Assembly (NCBI RefSeq): GCF_002813325.1 | Contig: NZ_PHUG01000001.1 | Location: 2,666,001 to 2,730,000 of the forward strand | Length of the DNA stretch: 64,000 nucleotides | Direction of reading: 5' to 3' | Source: Janthinobacterium sp. 64 | GTDB taxonomy: Bacteria; Pseudomonadota; Gammaproteobacteria; Burkholderiales; Burkholderiaceae_D | Part shown: positions 27,166 to 34,982 of the stretch, piece by piece | Numbering within the stretch: the stretch's first letter is position 1 | Layout of the letters: every line of letters begins with the position of its first letter | Notes under the pieces: model-generated | The model's input: the letters and a program-made list of their open reading frames with translations, nothing else | What the model was told of the DNA's origin: nothing | The model's database searches: none | Position numbers and translations under genes: made by a program

Positions 27166-27594
27166 GGCGATGGAGGGCAAGGGAAACATGGAGGGCCGCC
27201 AGTTTAACACCATGCGGCAGCAGCGGCATACCTTGCGGCCGCTTTCATGCCATGCCGGGCGGGAGCCGGACGGTGCAACGCCTTTGGTGCGCGTGCCAGG
27301 CGCCGATGGCTCAGTTTCTAAAGATCGGCCAAGTGCAGCCTGACAGCATCAGCAAGTTGGCGACGCTGAACACGAAGAGCGCCATGCGGATCTTACGGGG
27401 AGAAGGTGTTTTCAATGTATTTCCTTAGTCAAGTGAGATTGAGCACGGATGACCATCGTTGAACCGGCCAACACGGCCGGCAATGCCAGGCCAGCGATAG
27501 CGTCTGGCACTTCACTATAGCAGATGGTGCAGGACAATCCCGCATGTCGGCATATGTTCGCCAGTGGAGTGGCAAACAGGGGAACAGATGCGGT
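27166..27594. other. intergenic stretch with one tiny lipoprotein gene and a hairpin
   Basis: Between the unknown gene and the LacI-type gene. It holds the 34-residue lipoprotein gene listed separately (27311-27415) and the palindrome CCGGCC-AACAC-GGCCGG (27464-27480), possibly ending the LacI-type transcript. Nothing else is recognised. Confidence 0.5.
27311..27415 (-). CDS. 34-residue lipoprotein
   Basis: Short minus-strand gene with TTG start at 27415, preceded by AAGGA six bases upstream, and TGA at 27313-27311. The product has a textbook lipoprotein leader: basic N-region (MKTPSPRKIR), hydrophobic core (MALFVFSVANLLML) and lipobox LSGC (Cys27), then only eight residues, CTWPIFRN. After processing this would be an eight-residue lipopeptide. 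Entericidin-like and other tiny lipoproteins exist, but the sequence is not one I know. An internal ATG at 27385 would remove the basic region. The match of ribosome site, charge pattern and lipobox argues against chance. Confidence 0.55.
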   Translation of the reverse strand: MKTPSPRKIRMALFVFSVANLLMLSGCTWPIFRN

Positions 27595-28620
27595 TCAAGC
27601 GCGCGGCGGCGCCGTCGATTCGCGCACCACCAGTTCGGGTTTCAGGCGCACGTCGAGCACGGGAGAATCGGGCGAGTCGATGGTTTGCAGGATCAGCCGC
27701 GCCGCTTCCGTGCCGATGCCGTGGTGGCGGATGCGGATGGTGGTAAGCGGCGGACGGATCATGTCCATGTACGGCATGTCGTTGTGGCCCACCACGGAAA
27801 TATCGTCCGGGCAGCTCAAGCCCAGTTCGCGGATGGCATCGTAGCAGCCGAGGGCCACCAGGTCGCTGCCCGTCACCACGGCCGTCGTTTGCGGCGACTG
27901 GCGCAGCAGTTCCAGCAGGGCTGCCTTGCCGCATTCGCGCGAATAGCCGCTGCTTTCAAACACGAACGCTTGCGAGGGATCGAGTTCGCTGGCCTGGATG
28001 GCGGCCAGGAAACCGAGGCGGCGTACATGCCCCGTGGACAGGTTTTCCGGGCCGGCAATGTGCGCGATATGGCGGTGGCCCAGCGCCAGCAAGTGCTCGA
28101 CGGCCAGGCGCATGCCGACCACGTCGTCGCTGACGACGCAGGAAGCGACGCCCGTCTCGTCGCTGCGGTTGACGGTGACGACCGGCACGTTCTGGTCGAT
28201 GCACATCTTGATGACGGGATCGTCGCGCCGTGCGGTAGCCAAAATCAGGCCGTCGACCTGCTGCCCCAGCAGGCGGTTGATGACGAACAGCTGCTCTTCC
28301 TCGTCGGCACCCACGTTGGCGACGATGGCCAGGTAGCCATGCTTGCGCAAGCCTTCCTCGATGCCCAGCAGGATAGGCGGGAACACGGCGTTGGTTATGT
28401 CGGGCAAGACCACACCGATGATGCGCGACTTGCGCGTGACCAGGGTAGAGGCGGCGCGGTTGGGCCGGTAGCCGAGCCGGCCCGCTTCGGCCAGCACGCG
28501 CGCGGCCACCTCGGCGCTGACCATTTGCCGCGTTGCCGGGTTCATCACGCGCGAGACGGTGGAAAAGTGCACGCCGCTGGCCCGCGCGACGTCGCTTAAG
28601 GTGGGGTTCTTGTTTGTCAT
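27595..28620 (-). CDS. LacI/GalR-family transcriptional regulator
   Basis: 341 residues. The helix-turn-helix and hinge occupy residues 7-60 (TLSDVARASGVHFSTVSRVMN, then RLGYRPNRAASTL); the periplasmic-binding-like sensor follows (IIGVVLPDITNAVFPPILLGIEEGL). Start at the ATG 28620 with GGGAAG upstream. Divergent from the malic enzyme gene; two identical operator-like palindromes lie between, one beside its own promoter and one in the malic enzyme promoter, so it probably represses both. The effector is unknown. Confidence 0.93.
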   Translation of the reverse strand: MTNKNPTLSDVARASGVHFSTVSRVMNPATRQMVSAEVAARVLAEAGRLGYRPNRAASTLVTRKSRIIGVVLPDITNAVFPPILLGIEEGLRKHGYLAIVANVGADEEEQLFVINRLLGQQVDGLILATARRDDPVIKMCIDQNVPVVTVNRSDETGVASCVVSDDVVGMRLAVEHLLALGHRHIAHIAGPENLSTGHVRRLGFLAAIQASELDPSQAFVFESSGYSRECGKAALLELLRQSPQTTAVVTGSDLVALGCYDAIRELGLSCPDDISVVGHNDMPYMDMIRPPLTTIRIRHHGIGTEAARLILQTIDSPDSPVLDVRLKPELVVRESTAPPRA

Positions 28621-28645
28621 GGGCTTCCCGGATCGCAATAGCGTG

Positions 28646-28697
28646 ATTTTATCGCAAAAAATCCTCTTTCCGTCAAAAACCGAGCAAACGCTTGCAT
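28646..28697 (-). promoter_or_regulatory. LacI-gene promoter with operator 1
   Basis: Minus-strand -35 TTGACG (28676-28671) and -10 TAAAAT or GATAAA (28651-28646 or 28653-28648). Operator-like GCAAACGCTTGCAT at 28684-28697 sits just upstream of the -35. The same 14 bases recur at 28762-28775. Confidence 0.55.
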
Positions 28698-28751
28698 TGA
28701 AATAATGCCGTTTCCCAAAGCGGTTTTGGTAGACTTAAGTACAATCCAGCC

Positions 28752-28780
28752 TTGACAGCGTGCAAACGCTTGCATAACAT
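28752..28780 (+). promoter_or_regulatory. malic enzyme promoter with operator 2
   Basis: Consensus TTGACA (28752-28757), exactly 17 bases, TAACAT (28775-28780). The spacer contains TGCAAACGCTTGCA (28761-28774), a near-perfect LacI/GalR-type palindrome. A bound repressor would block RNA polymerase directly. Confidence 0.78.
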
Positions 28781-28826
28781 GGCCCGGATTGACCACTCGG
28801 GCCTGGTTGCCCTTCCCAGAATTCTT

Positions 28827-30086
28827 ATGTCTACTTCGCACAGCAAGCACGCCGAACAGAACGGCGAAACCTTCAACCTGAAAGAAGCCGCCCTCGCCTA
28901 TCACGCGGAACCCCGCGCAGGCAAGATTTCCGTGACGCCAACCAAACCGCTGGGCGACGCCCGCGCCCTGACTCTGGCGTACTCGCCGGGCGTGGCCTTT
29001 GCCTGCGAAGCGATCGTGGAAGATCCGCGCACGGCCGGCATCTACACGTCGCGCAGCAACCTGGTGGCTGTGATCACGAATGGCACGGCCGTGCTGGGCC
29101 TGGGCGATATCGGTCCGCTGGCCAGCAAACCGGTGATGGAAGGCAAGGCTTGCCTGTTCAAGCAATTTGCCGACGTCGACGTGTTCGACATCGAACTGGC
29201 CGAGAACGATCCCGACCTGTTCATCGACACCGTGGTGCGCATGGAGCCGACCTTCGGCGGCATCAACCTGGAAGACATCAAGGCGCCCGATTGCTTCTAT
29301 ATCGAGCAGCAATTGCGCAAGCGCATGAACATTCCCGTCTTCCACGACGACCAGCACGGCACGGCCATCATCGTCGCGGCCGGCATCCTGAACGGCCTGG
29401 AACTGGTGGGCAAGGATATCGGCAACGTCAAGGTGGCCGTCTCGGGCGCTGGCGCCGCCTCGATCGCCTGCCTGGACCTGCTCGTCTCGCTGGGCCTGAA
29501 CAAATCCTTGCTGAAAGTGTGCGACAGCCAGGGCGTGATCTACCCGGGCCGCGATGCCAGCATGGAAGAGAACAAGGCGCGCTACGCGAACGACACGAGC
29601 GACCGCGACCTGGCCGATGCCATGGTCGGCGCCGACATCTTCATCGGCGTCTCGAAGGGTGGCGTGGTCAGCGCGCAGATGGTCGAATCGATGGCCGCCA
29701 AGCCATTGATCTTCGCCCTGGCCAATCCGCATCCGGAAATCGCCCCGGAAAAAGTGCACGCCGTGCGCGACGACGCCATCGTGGCCACGGGCCGCTCGGA
29801 TTACCCGAACCAGATCAACAACGTGCTGTGCTTCCCGTACATCTTCCGCGGCGCGCTCGACGTGGGCGCCACCACCATCAATGAAGAGATGAAGCTGGCC
29901 TGCGTGCGCGCCATCGCCGCGCTGGCAAAAGAACCATTGCCGGGTCACGAAAGCAGCGCCTTGAGCCCGCTGCAGCTGATCCCGTCGCCGTTCGACGAGC
30001 GCCTGCGCAGCTGGGTCGCGCCTGCCGTGTCGCAAGCGGCCATCGCCACCGGCGTGGCCACGCGCGTGCCGGCCAGCGCCAAGTAA
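28827..30086 (+). CDS. maeB: malic enzyme (oxaloacetate-decarboxylating), short form
   Basis: Decarboxylates malate to pyruvate with NAD(P). 419 residues containing only the malic N- and NAD-binding domains: [35 protein letters not shown], the metal site [18 protein letters not shown], and the dinucleotide fold [17 protein letters not shown]. The usual MaeB carries an extra phosphotransacetylase-like domain (about 760 residues); it is absent here. The ATG at 28827 lies about 40 bases past the predicted transcription start. Regulation by the divergent LacI-type protein is strongly suggested by the promoter layout. Confidence 0.93.
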   Translation: MSTSHSKHAEQNGETFNLKEAALAYHAEPRAGKISVTPTKPLGDARALTLAYSPGVAFACEAIVEDPRTAGIYTSRSNLVAVITNGTAVLGLGDIGPLASKPVMEGKACLFKQFADVDVFDIELAENDPDLFIDTVVRMEPTFGGINLEDIKAPDCFYIEQQLRKRMNIPVFHDDQHGTAIIVAAGILNGLELVGKDIGNVKVAVSGAGAASIACLDLLVSLGLNKSLLKVCDSQGVIYPGRDASMEENKARYANDTSDRDLADAMVGADIFIGVSKGGVVSAQMVESMAAKPLIFALANPHPEIAPEKVHAVRDDAIVATGRSDYPNQINNVLCFPYIFRGALDVGATTINEEMKLACVRAIAALAKEPLPGHESSALSPLQLIPSPFDERLRSWVAPAVSQAAIATGVATRVPASAK

Positions 30087-30120
30087 AGCAATTGATGTAA
30101 AGCAGTTGAGGTAAAGCAGG
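30083..30120 (+). repeat. 14-base tandem repeat at the malic enzyme stop
   Basis: GTAAAGCAATTGAT, GTAAAGCAGTTGAG and GTAAAGCAGG follow without gaps from 30083, 2.7 copies with period 14. The first copy contains the stop codon. It probably arose by slippage. Confidence 0.8.
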
Positions 30121-30121
30121 A

Positions 30122-30171
30122 CCGCGCCGCCCGCACATGGGGGCGGCGCGGATTACCGGATCAGTCCGGTA
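30122..30171. terminator. convergent hairpins between malic enzyme and ligase genes
   Basis: CCGCGCCGCCC (30122-30132) pairs with GGGCGGCGCGG (30141-30151). A second palindrome, TACCGGA-TCAG-TCCGGTA (30154-30171), covers the stop of the ligase gene. No T-run is present, but the position between convergent genes fits transcript ends. Confidence 0.55.
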
Positions 30172-31375
30172 TGCGAGGCAACTGCCCCGCCCGCGCCGGC
30201 AAGGCGCCCGCGAGCGGAATCGCCAGCAAGATCATGAAGGCCATGCCGAAGACGCCATCGCGTATCATCGCGTTGAACATGGCGCCCAGTATCAGCGATA
30301 AGGTCAGCATCCCCAGCCACATGCCACGCTCGCCTCCCGTACGCCAGGCATGCACGAGCAATCTCACCAGTACCCACAGCAGTGCCAGCAGGCCGAACAG
30401 GCCGATTTCCGCCATGTACAGCATGTAGTCATTGTGCGGCGTCAAATGAATACTGATCGGATTGCCCACTGTCCTGGCCCGGTATTCCTGCAGCCAGGTG
30501 CCCACGCCATGCCCCTGCAGCGGTTTCTCGGCAATGATTTGCAAGGTGACGCCATACATCGCCAGGCGAATGCCTTGCTCGCTGGTTTCCTTGCCTTCGG
30601 AAAAGGCGCCGATATCGGCCATCGTGTTGTCGACGCGCTGGCGCAGGCCCGACGCTTGCGCCAGCATCAGAATCAGCAGCACACCCACGGCCAGCACGCC
30701 CAGCACATTGCGCCACGACAGATGCAAGTGACGCGCACCGATGAGCATGCACAGCATGACAAAGATCAGGCTGCCCGTGCGTGTCTTGCCCAGCAACAGA
30801 CCGGCCACAGCCACATACAGGAATTGCAGCAGGCGTGGCCAGTTGACGGGCCGCGCCGGCTGCTCACTCAACTGGAACAGCATCCAGGCGGAAGCAATGC
30901 CCAGCAACACTCCCAGCAAGATCGACTTGTTGCCGGAATAAAACACATAACTGCGGAAAAAGCCCACGTTCGGTAACACACCCAGGTAATTGAGATAAAA
31001 CAGGGTGGCGGCCACCGTGGCGCCGGCAAAGAAGGTCTTGACGGCGCGGTGCTGCCACGCGCCAGGGCCTATGCTGGCAAAAAATAACAAGAAGACAAAA
31101 ATCTGGTAATGCACGAGATCGGTCCAGAATTCGCTGGGCGGACGCTCGAGGAAGATGCCGGCGCCCACGGAGACGACGCTCAGCGCCAGCACCGGCCAGC
31201 GCAGTGGGCTTTCCTTGACGTGACGCCAGCGGCTGGCGAAGTCGCCGGCCAGCAGGTAGGCGATGATGAAAGCCACGACGCCGGCGTACATGAAGCCGAT
31301 TGGAAAGAACAGGGTGAACGGCAAGACGGCAAGGATGGCTTGAGGCCATTGTGAACGGCGGGCAAAGAAATTCAT
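30161..31375 (-). CDS. O-antigen ligase family protein (WaaL-like)
   Basis: 404-residue inner-membrane protein with about ten helices and the Wzy_C/ligase motif in a periplasmic loop: GVGTWLQEYRARTVGN followed by HLTPHNDYMLYMAEIGLFG (histidine near residue 325). Such proteins either ligate O-chain to lipid A-core in the periplasm or polymerise repeat units. Because the O-antigen locus 9 kb away has its own polymerase candidate, a ligase role fits here. The ATG at 31375 is chosen over a longer opening to 31429; it has no clear ribosome site. It lies downstream of the sensor kinase gene on the same strand. Confidence 0.85.
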   Translation of the reverse strand: MNFFARRSQWPQAILAVLPFTLFFPIGFMYAGVVAFIIAYLLAGDFASRWRHVKESPLRWPVLALSVVSVGAGIFLERPPSEFWTDLVHYQIFVFLLFFASIGPGAWQHRAVKTFFAGATVAATLFYLNYLGVLPNVGFFRSYVFYSGNKSILLGVLLGIASAWMLFQLSEQPARPVNWPRLLQFLYVAVAGLLLGKTRTGSLIFVMLCMLIGARHLHLSWRNVLGVLAVGVLLILMLAQASGLRQRVDNTMADIGAFSEGKETSEQGIRLAMYGVTLQIIAEKPLQGHGVGTWLQEYRARTVGNPISIHLTPHNDYMLYMAEIGLFGLLALLWVLVRLLVHAWRTGGERGMWLGMLTLSLILGAMFNAMIRDGVFGMAFMILLAIPLAGALPARAGQLPRIPD

Positions 31376-31478
31376 GGAGGGAGGGGCTCGGTATCTAGTG
31401 AAAAACGGTGGCGCTGCAGCGCGACACACGGTGGCACGCCGGAGCAGGAAAGCAGTATCGCCTATGCATCATGGCAAG

Positions 31479-32879
31479 TCAAACCACTGCCCGGCCGGAC
31501 GGCGCCAGCGGCAGGCGTACCTCAACCAGCAAGCCCTGGCCGCCGCTGGCGCGGTGCAGCTGGATGGTGCCGCCATGCTGCTGCACCACGGAAGCGACGA
31601 TGGCCAGGCCCAGGCCGCTGCCAGGCTGGGCCTGCTGCGGCGCACGGAAGAAGCGGTCAAACACGCGTTCATACAGGGCCGGCGCAATGCCCGGCCCCTG
31701 ATCCGCCACGTGCAGCACCGCCTGGCCCCGCTCGGCATGCAGCGACACCGTCACGCTGCCGCCATGCGGGCTGTACTTGATGGCGTTTTCCACCAGGTTG
31801 TCGATCAGCGATACCAGGCTCTCGCGCTGGCCCGGCACCTGCAGCGACACGCTCGCTTGCAGCTCCAGCTCGATGCCGCCCACCTGCGCCAGGCCGGACA
31901 GGGCGGCCAAGCGGTCTTGCAGCAGGATATCGAGCGCCTGTGGCGGCCGTTCGCCCGCCTGCGCCTGCACTTCGCTGCGCGTCAGCTGCAGCAGCTGCCC
32001 CACCAGGCGCGCGGCGCGGTTGCCGCTGTTCAAAATGCCATCAAGCAATTCTTGCTGGCGCGGGTCGCTGGCCTGGGCCTGCAAGGCTTCGACATTCACA
32101 CGCATGGCCGCCAGCGGCGTGCGCAGCTCATGCGTGGCGTCGGCGATGAAGCTGCGTTCGCGCGCGGCGCTGGCGCCCACGCGCTGCAGCAGCGCATTGA
32201 TATTGTCGACCAGCGCCGCCAGTTCGCCATGCGGTGGCTTGAAGGCCAGCGGGCGCAAATCCTGCGGCCCGCGCGCCGCCACCTCTTGCGCCACGCGGCG
32301 CCACGGCCGCATGGCCAGGCGGATCGACAGCCAGGCCGGCAGCAGCAGGAAAGGCAGGCTGATCAACAATGGCAGCAGGTAATAGCCGTGTGAATTGATC
32401 GTAATGAAAAACTGCCATGGGCCGCCCACCTCCAGCACCGTCACGCGCGTGCCGCCCTCGGTCAGGCTGCGGCTGCGCCAGGCCTGGCCCTTGATGTACA
32501 CCATTTCCATCTGCTCGGGGCCGGCGCTGCGGATGCCGCTGGGCGCCTCGGGCGACTTGTAGACCAGCTCGCCGCCGCGCCACACCAGGATACGCGGCGC
32601 CAATTCCGGCACTTGCCCCGTTTCAAACTCCTCGCGCAGGGCTTCATCGATCATGCGCAAGCTGTGCTGCTGGCGCGCGGGTTGGTCGGCCAGGTTATCG
32701 GCCACGCTGATAATGGCGCGCAATACCCCGCGGCCCACATTGCTCGCTTCGCCCGTCCCCTCGAACAGCACATAGGCCACGGCCAGGCTCCACAGCACCG
32801 TCAGCGTCAGCATCTGCGCCATCATCAGGCGGCGCACCAGCGTGGGCCGGCGCAGCATGGCCCAGACGCGGCCGATCAT
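31479..32879 (-). CDS. two-component sensor histidine kinase (QseC/PmrB-like)
   Basis: 466 residues. Two membrane helices (about residues 20-40 and 165-188) flank a periplasmic sensor of some 120 residues. HAMP linker follows, then the phospho-acceptor box RSFIADATHELRTPLAAM with His250, N-box DNLVENAIKYSPHGG and G-boxes ADQGPGIAP and GSGLGLAIV. Its ATG overlaps the response regulator stop as ATGA (32876-32879), so translation is coupled. Periplasmic domain start and kinase core resemble QseC/TctE-type sensors; the signal is unknown. Confidence 0.93.
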   Translation of the reverse strand: MIGRVWAMLRRPTLVRRLMMAQMLTLTVLWSLAVAYVLFEGTGEASNVGRGVLRAIISVADNLADQPARQQHSLRMIDEALREEFETGQVPELAPRILVWRGGELVYKSPEAPSGIRSAGPEQMEMVYIKGQAWRSRSLTEGGTRVTVLEVGGPWQFFITINSHGYYLLPLLISLPFLLLPAWLSIRLAMRPWRRVAQEVAARGPQDLRPLAFKPPHGELAALVDNINALLQRVGASAARERSFIADATHELRTPLAAMRVNVEALQAQASDPRQQELLDGILNSGNRAARLVGQLLQLTRSEVQAQAGERPPQALDILLQDRLAALSGLAQVGGIELELQASVSLQVPGQRESLVSLIDNLVENAIKYSPHGGSVTVSLHAERGQAVLHVADQGPGIAPALYERVFDRFFRAPQQAQPGSGLGLAIVASVVQQHGGTIQLHRASGGQGLLVEVRLPLAPSGRAVV

Positions 32880-33562
32880 GCCGACGCGCCCGGCGGCGCC
32901 GGGGAATCGCCTTGCTGGTCGATGACATAGCCGACGCCGCGCAAGGTGCGGATATAGCCCTCGCCTATCTTGCGGCGCAAGTTACCCATATGCACATCCA
33001 AAGTATTGCTGGCGTTGGCCAGGCCACCGGGCAGGATATGCTCTTCCAGCACGCGGCGCGTAATGACTCTGTTGGCGCGCATCAGCAGGGTTTTCAGCAG
33101 CGCATATTCGCTGGCCGTCAGTTCCACCGGCCGCCCCTGCACGCTGACCCGGCGCGTGGGCACCTGCAGCAGCAAGCCGCGCAGTTCGATGGTGTCGCCA
33201 TCGAAGCCATAGCTGCGGCGGGCCAGTGCGCGCACGCGCGACAGCAGCTCGGCCAGCACGAAGGGCTTGACCAGGTAATCATCGGCGCCGCCATCGAGGC
33301 CGCGCAAGCGCTGCTCCAGCGTATCGCGGGCGCTCAGGATGAGCACCGGCAGGCGCGCGGCGCGCAGCCGGGCCAGCAAGTCGAGGCCATCGCCGTCCGG
33401 CAAGCCCAGGTCCAGCAGCACCAGTTCGCAACTGTCGTGCTCGATGCTGCGCGCCGCGTCTTCCAGGCTGCGCACCCACACCACTTGCAGGCCCTGGTCG
33501 CGCAGGGCGATGCGCACGCCGTTGCCCAGGTCCATGTCGTCTTCAATCAGCAATATCTTCAT
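32876..33562 (-). CDS. OmpR/PhoB-type response regulator
   Basis: 228 residues. Receiver domain with phosphorylated Asp51 (LLDLGLPDGDG), acidic pocket EDD at residues 7-9 and Lys in LVKPF; C-terminal winged helix with ELTASEYALLKTLLMRANRV and RTLRGVGYVID. Starts at the ATG 33562; the frame is open to 33685 but homology begins at MKILLIEDD. First gene of the two-component operon and divergent from the MipA-type gene, which is a common target arrangement for QseB-like regulators. Confidence 0.95.
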   Translation of the reverse strand: MKILLIEDDMDLGNGVRIALRDQGLQVVWVRSLEDAARSIEHDSCELVLLDLGLPDGDGLDLLARLRAARLPVLILSARDTLEQRLRGLDGGADDYLVKPFVLAELLSRVRALARRSYGFDGDTIELRGLLLQVPTRRVSVQGRPVELTASEYALLKTLLMRANRVITRRVLEEHILPGGLANASNTLDVHMGNLRRKIGEGYIRTLRGVGYVIDQQGDSPAPPGASA

Positions 33563-33720
33563 GGTGAGTATTAAACCACCGCAAGCTGAAGAATGGGTAA
33601 AGAAGCGCTCTTCATGCAATCTTAATAAAAGGCTCATTTCTCCTTCATGGCACAGGCCGATACTAGCCGCAGTCAATCGAGCCATTCCGGACTCGGTTCT
33701 CCACCTGACGGAAACATCTT

Positions 33721-34539
33721 ATGCAAGCAACTACTACCCTGTCCTCGACCCTGACACTGGCCAGCCTGCTTTTCATGCCTTTGTCCGCCCTGGCGGCCGA
33801 GCCAGCCTCCGGCAATGTCTTCACCATCGGTGGCGGCGTCGGCGCCGCCACCAGCTACTCGGGCGGCGACAAGATCCAGGCCTTGCCAGTCGTCATCCTC
33901 GATTACGCCATGAGCAATGGTTTCTTCGCCAGTACCACGCGCGGCCTCGGCTATGGCGGCCAGGCCGGCCCCTTCAGCTACAGCGCCGCGCTCGGCTATC
34001 GTGGCGAGCGCGCCGACCACAAGCGCACGGGCGTCAATGGCATGGGCGGCAGCAATTACCTGAAGGGCATGGGTGCCGTCAAAGGCAACGCCAGCGCCCT
34101 GCTGGAGATGGGCTACTCGCCGCTGCCAGGCCTGCAGCTGAGCGTTTCGAGCGACATTCCCCTGACACAGCGCGACAATGGCGCCAATCTGCACCTGGGC
34201 GCCAGCGGCCAGATCTATGGCCGCAGCGACAGCAAGGGCCAGCAGCAAGACACCGTCAGCCTGAGCCTGCAAGCGGGCTGGGGCGAGAAAAAATATGTGC
34301 AGACCATGTACGGCGTGACGGCCGTCCAGGCCGCCAACACGGCGTTCAAGCGCTACACGCCCAAGGGCGGCTTTTATGAAGCGCAGGCCAGCGCCAGCTG
34401 GGAACACAGGATCGACGCGCGCTGGAGCGTCAACACCCTGGTCGGCGTGACGACCCTGCTGGGCGACGCTGGCAAGAGCCCCATCGTGCAGCGCAAGACC
34501 ACGCCGATCGGCGCCGTCTACGCCACCTACCGTTATTGA
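33721..34539 (+). CDS. MipA/OmpV-family outer-membrane protein
   Basis: 272 residues with a cleavable signal peptide (cut after SALAA, about residue 25) and a beta-strand-rich mature part ending in an aromatic residue (AVYATYRY), the typical signal for outer-membrane barrel insertion. Family features are GGGVGAATSYSGGD near the start and repeated alternating hydrophobic strands. MipA was described as a scaffold for murein enzymes; other members are osmotic- or antibiotic-responsive porin-like proteins. Divergent from the two-component genes, which probably control it. Confidence 0.88.
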   Translation: MQATTTLSSTLTLASLLFMPLSALAAEPASGNVFTIGGGVGAATSYSGGDKIQALPVVILDYAMSNGFFASTTRGLGYGGQAGPFSYSAALGYRGERADHKRTGVNGMGGSNYLKGMGAVKGNASALLEMGYSPLPGLQLSVSSDIPLTQRDNGANLHLGASGQIYGRSDSKGQQQDTVSLSLQAGWGEKKYVQTMYGVTAVQAANTAFKRYTPKGGFYEAQASASWEHRIDARWSVNTLVGVTTLLGDAGKSPIVQRKTTPIGAVYATYRY

Positions 34540-34554
34540 CCTCAGGCAAGGAAA

Positions 34555-34573
34555 CGGCAGGCCACGCCTGCCG
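34555..34573 (+). terminator. hairpin after the MipA-type gene
   Basis: CGGCAGGC-CAC-GCCTGCCG, perfect eight-base stem 15 bases past the stop. No T-run, so it may work with Rho or as an mRNA-end stabiliser. Confidence 0.5.
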
Positions 34574-34687
34574 CCGCGCACGACAAAAACCATGCCGGCC
34601 GCAATCCTGTTACGCTAGCCAAATCGGTTGGCGCCTTGTTCACGCCTGGCGCTCACCGGTTCCCCCAACGCTTACTAGGAGGCATTC

Positions 34688-34918
34688 ATGCGCGTAGACA
34701 TCTACCGCCGGGCCGAGCACGACGGCATTTTTTCCTACCTCGCCGTACCGGAAGGAAAGCTCATTCCGGAAGAAGTGACCAATACCGACTGGCAACTCGA
34801 AGTACGCGCCAGCGAAGTGGCCGACGATGCCGAGATCTTGCCCGACTACCATATCGAACAGCCGCACCAGCAGATCGCCGCCAAGGGCTATGCGATCACG
34901 GGCCTGAAATACATGTAA
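34688..34918 (+). CDS. small conserved-looking protein, 76 residues
   Basis: I give no family name. The ATG at 34688 has a full AGGAGG site six bases upstream, and a good terminator follows, so this is a single-gene transcript. The protein (MRVDIYRRAEHDG start, FSYLAVPEGKLIPEEVTNTDWQ-like middle in which a Pro-Glu-Glu turn precedes a Trp, and ITGLKYM end) is soluble and mildly acidic without signal peptide or cysteine. Alternating strand-like segments suggest a small alpha/beta fold. Confidence 0.8.
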   Translation: MRVDIYRRAEHDGIFSYLAVPEGKLIPEEVTNTDWQLEVRASEVADDAEILPDYHIEQPHQQIAAKGYAITGLKYM

Positions 34919-34921
34919 ACC

Positions 34922-34962
34922 AACAAAGCCAAACCAGCACGTCTGCGGTTTGGCTTTGTTTT
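34922..34962. terminator. intrinsic terminator between convergent genes
   Basis: AACAAAGCCAAACC (34922-34935), 11-base loop, GGTTTGGCTTTGTT (34947-34960), then TT. Fourteen-base perfect stem. It ends the small gene; it may also serve dnaE from the other side. Confidence 0.9.
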
Positions 34963-34982
34963 ACGATCTGAGCACTTACAGG

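Noticed and set aside
30083..30120. Tandem repeats as a CRISPR-like array
   Set aside because: Copies are 14 bases, contiguous and without spacers; no cas genes are near.
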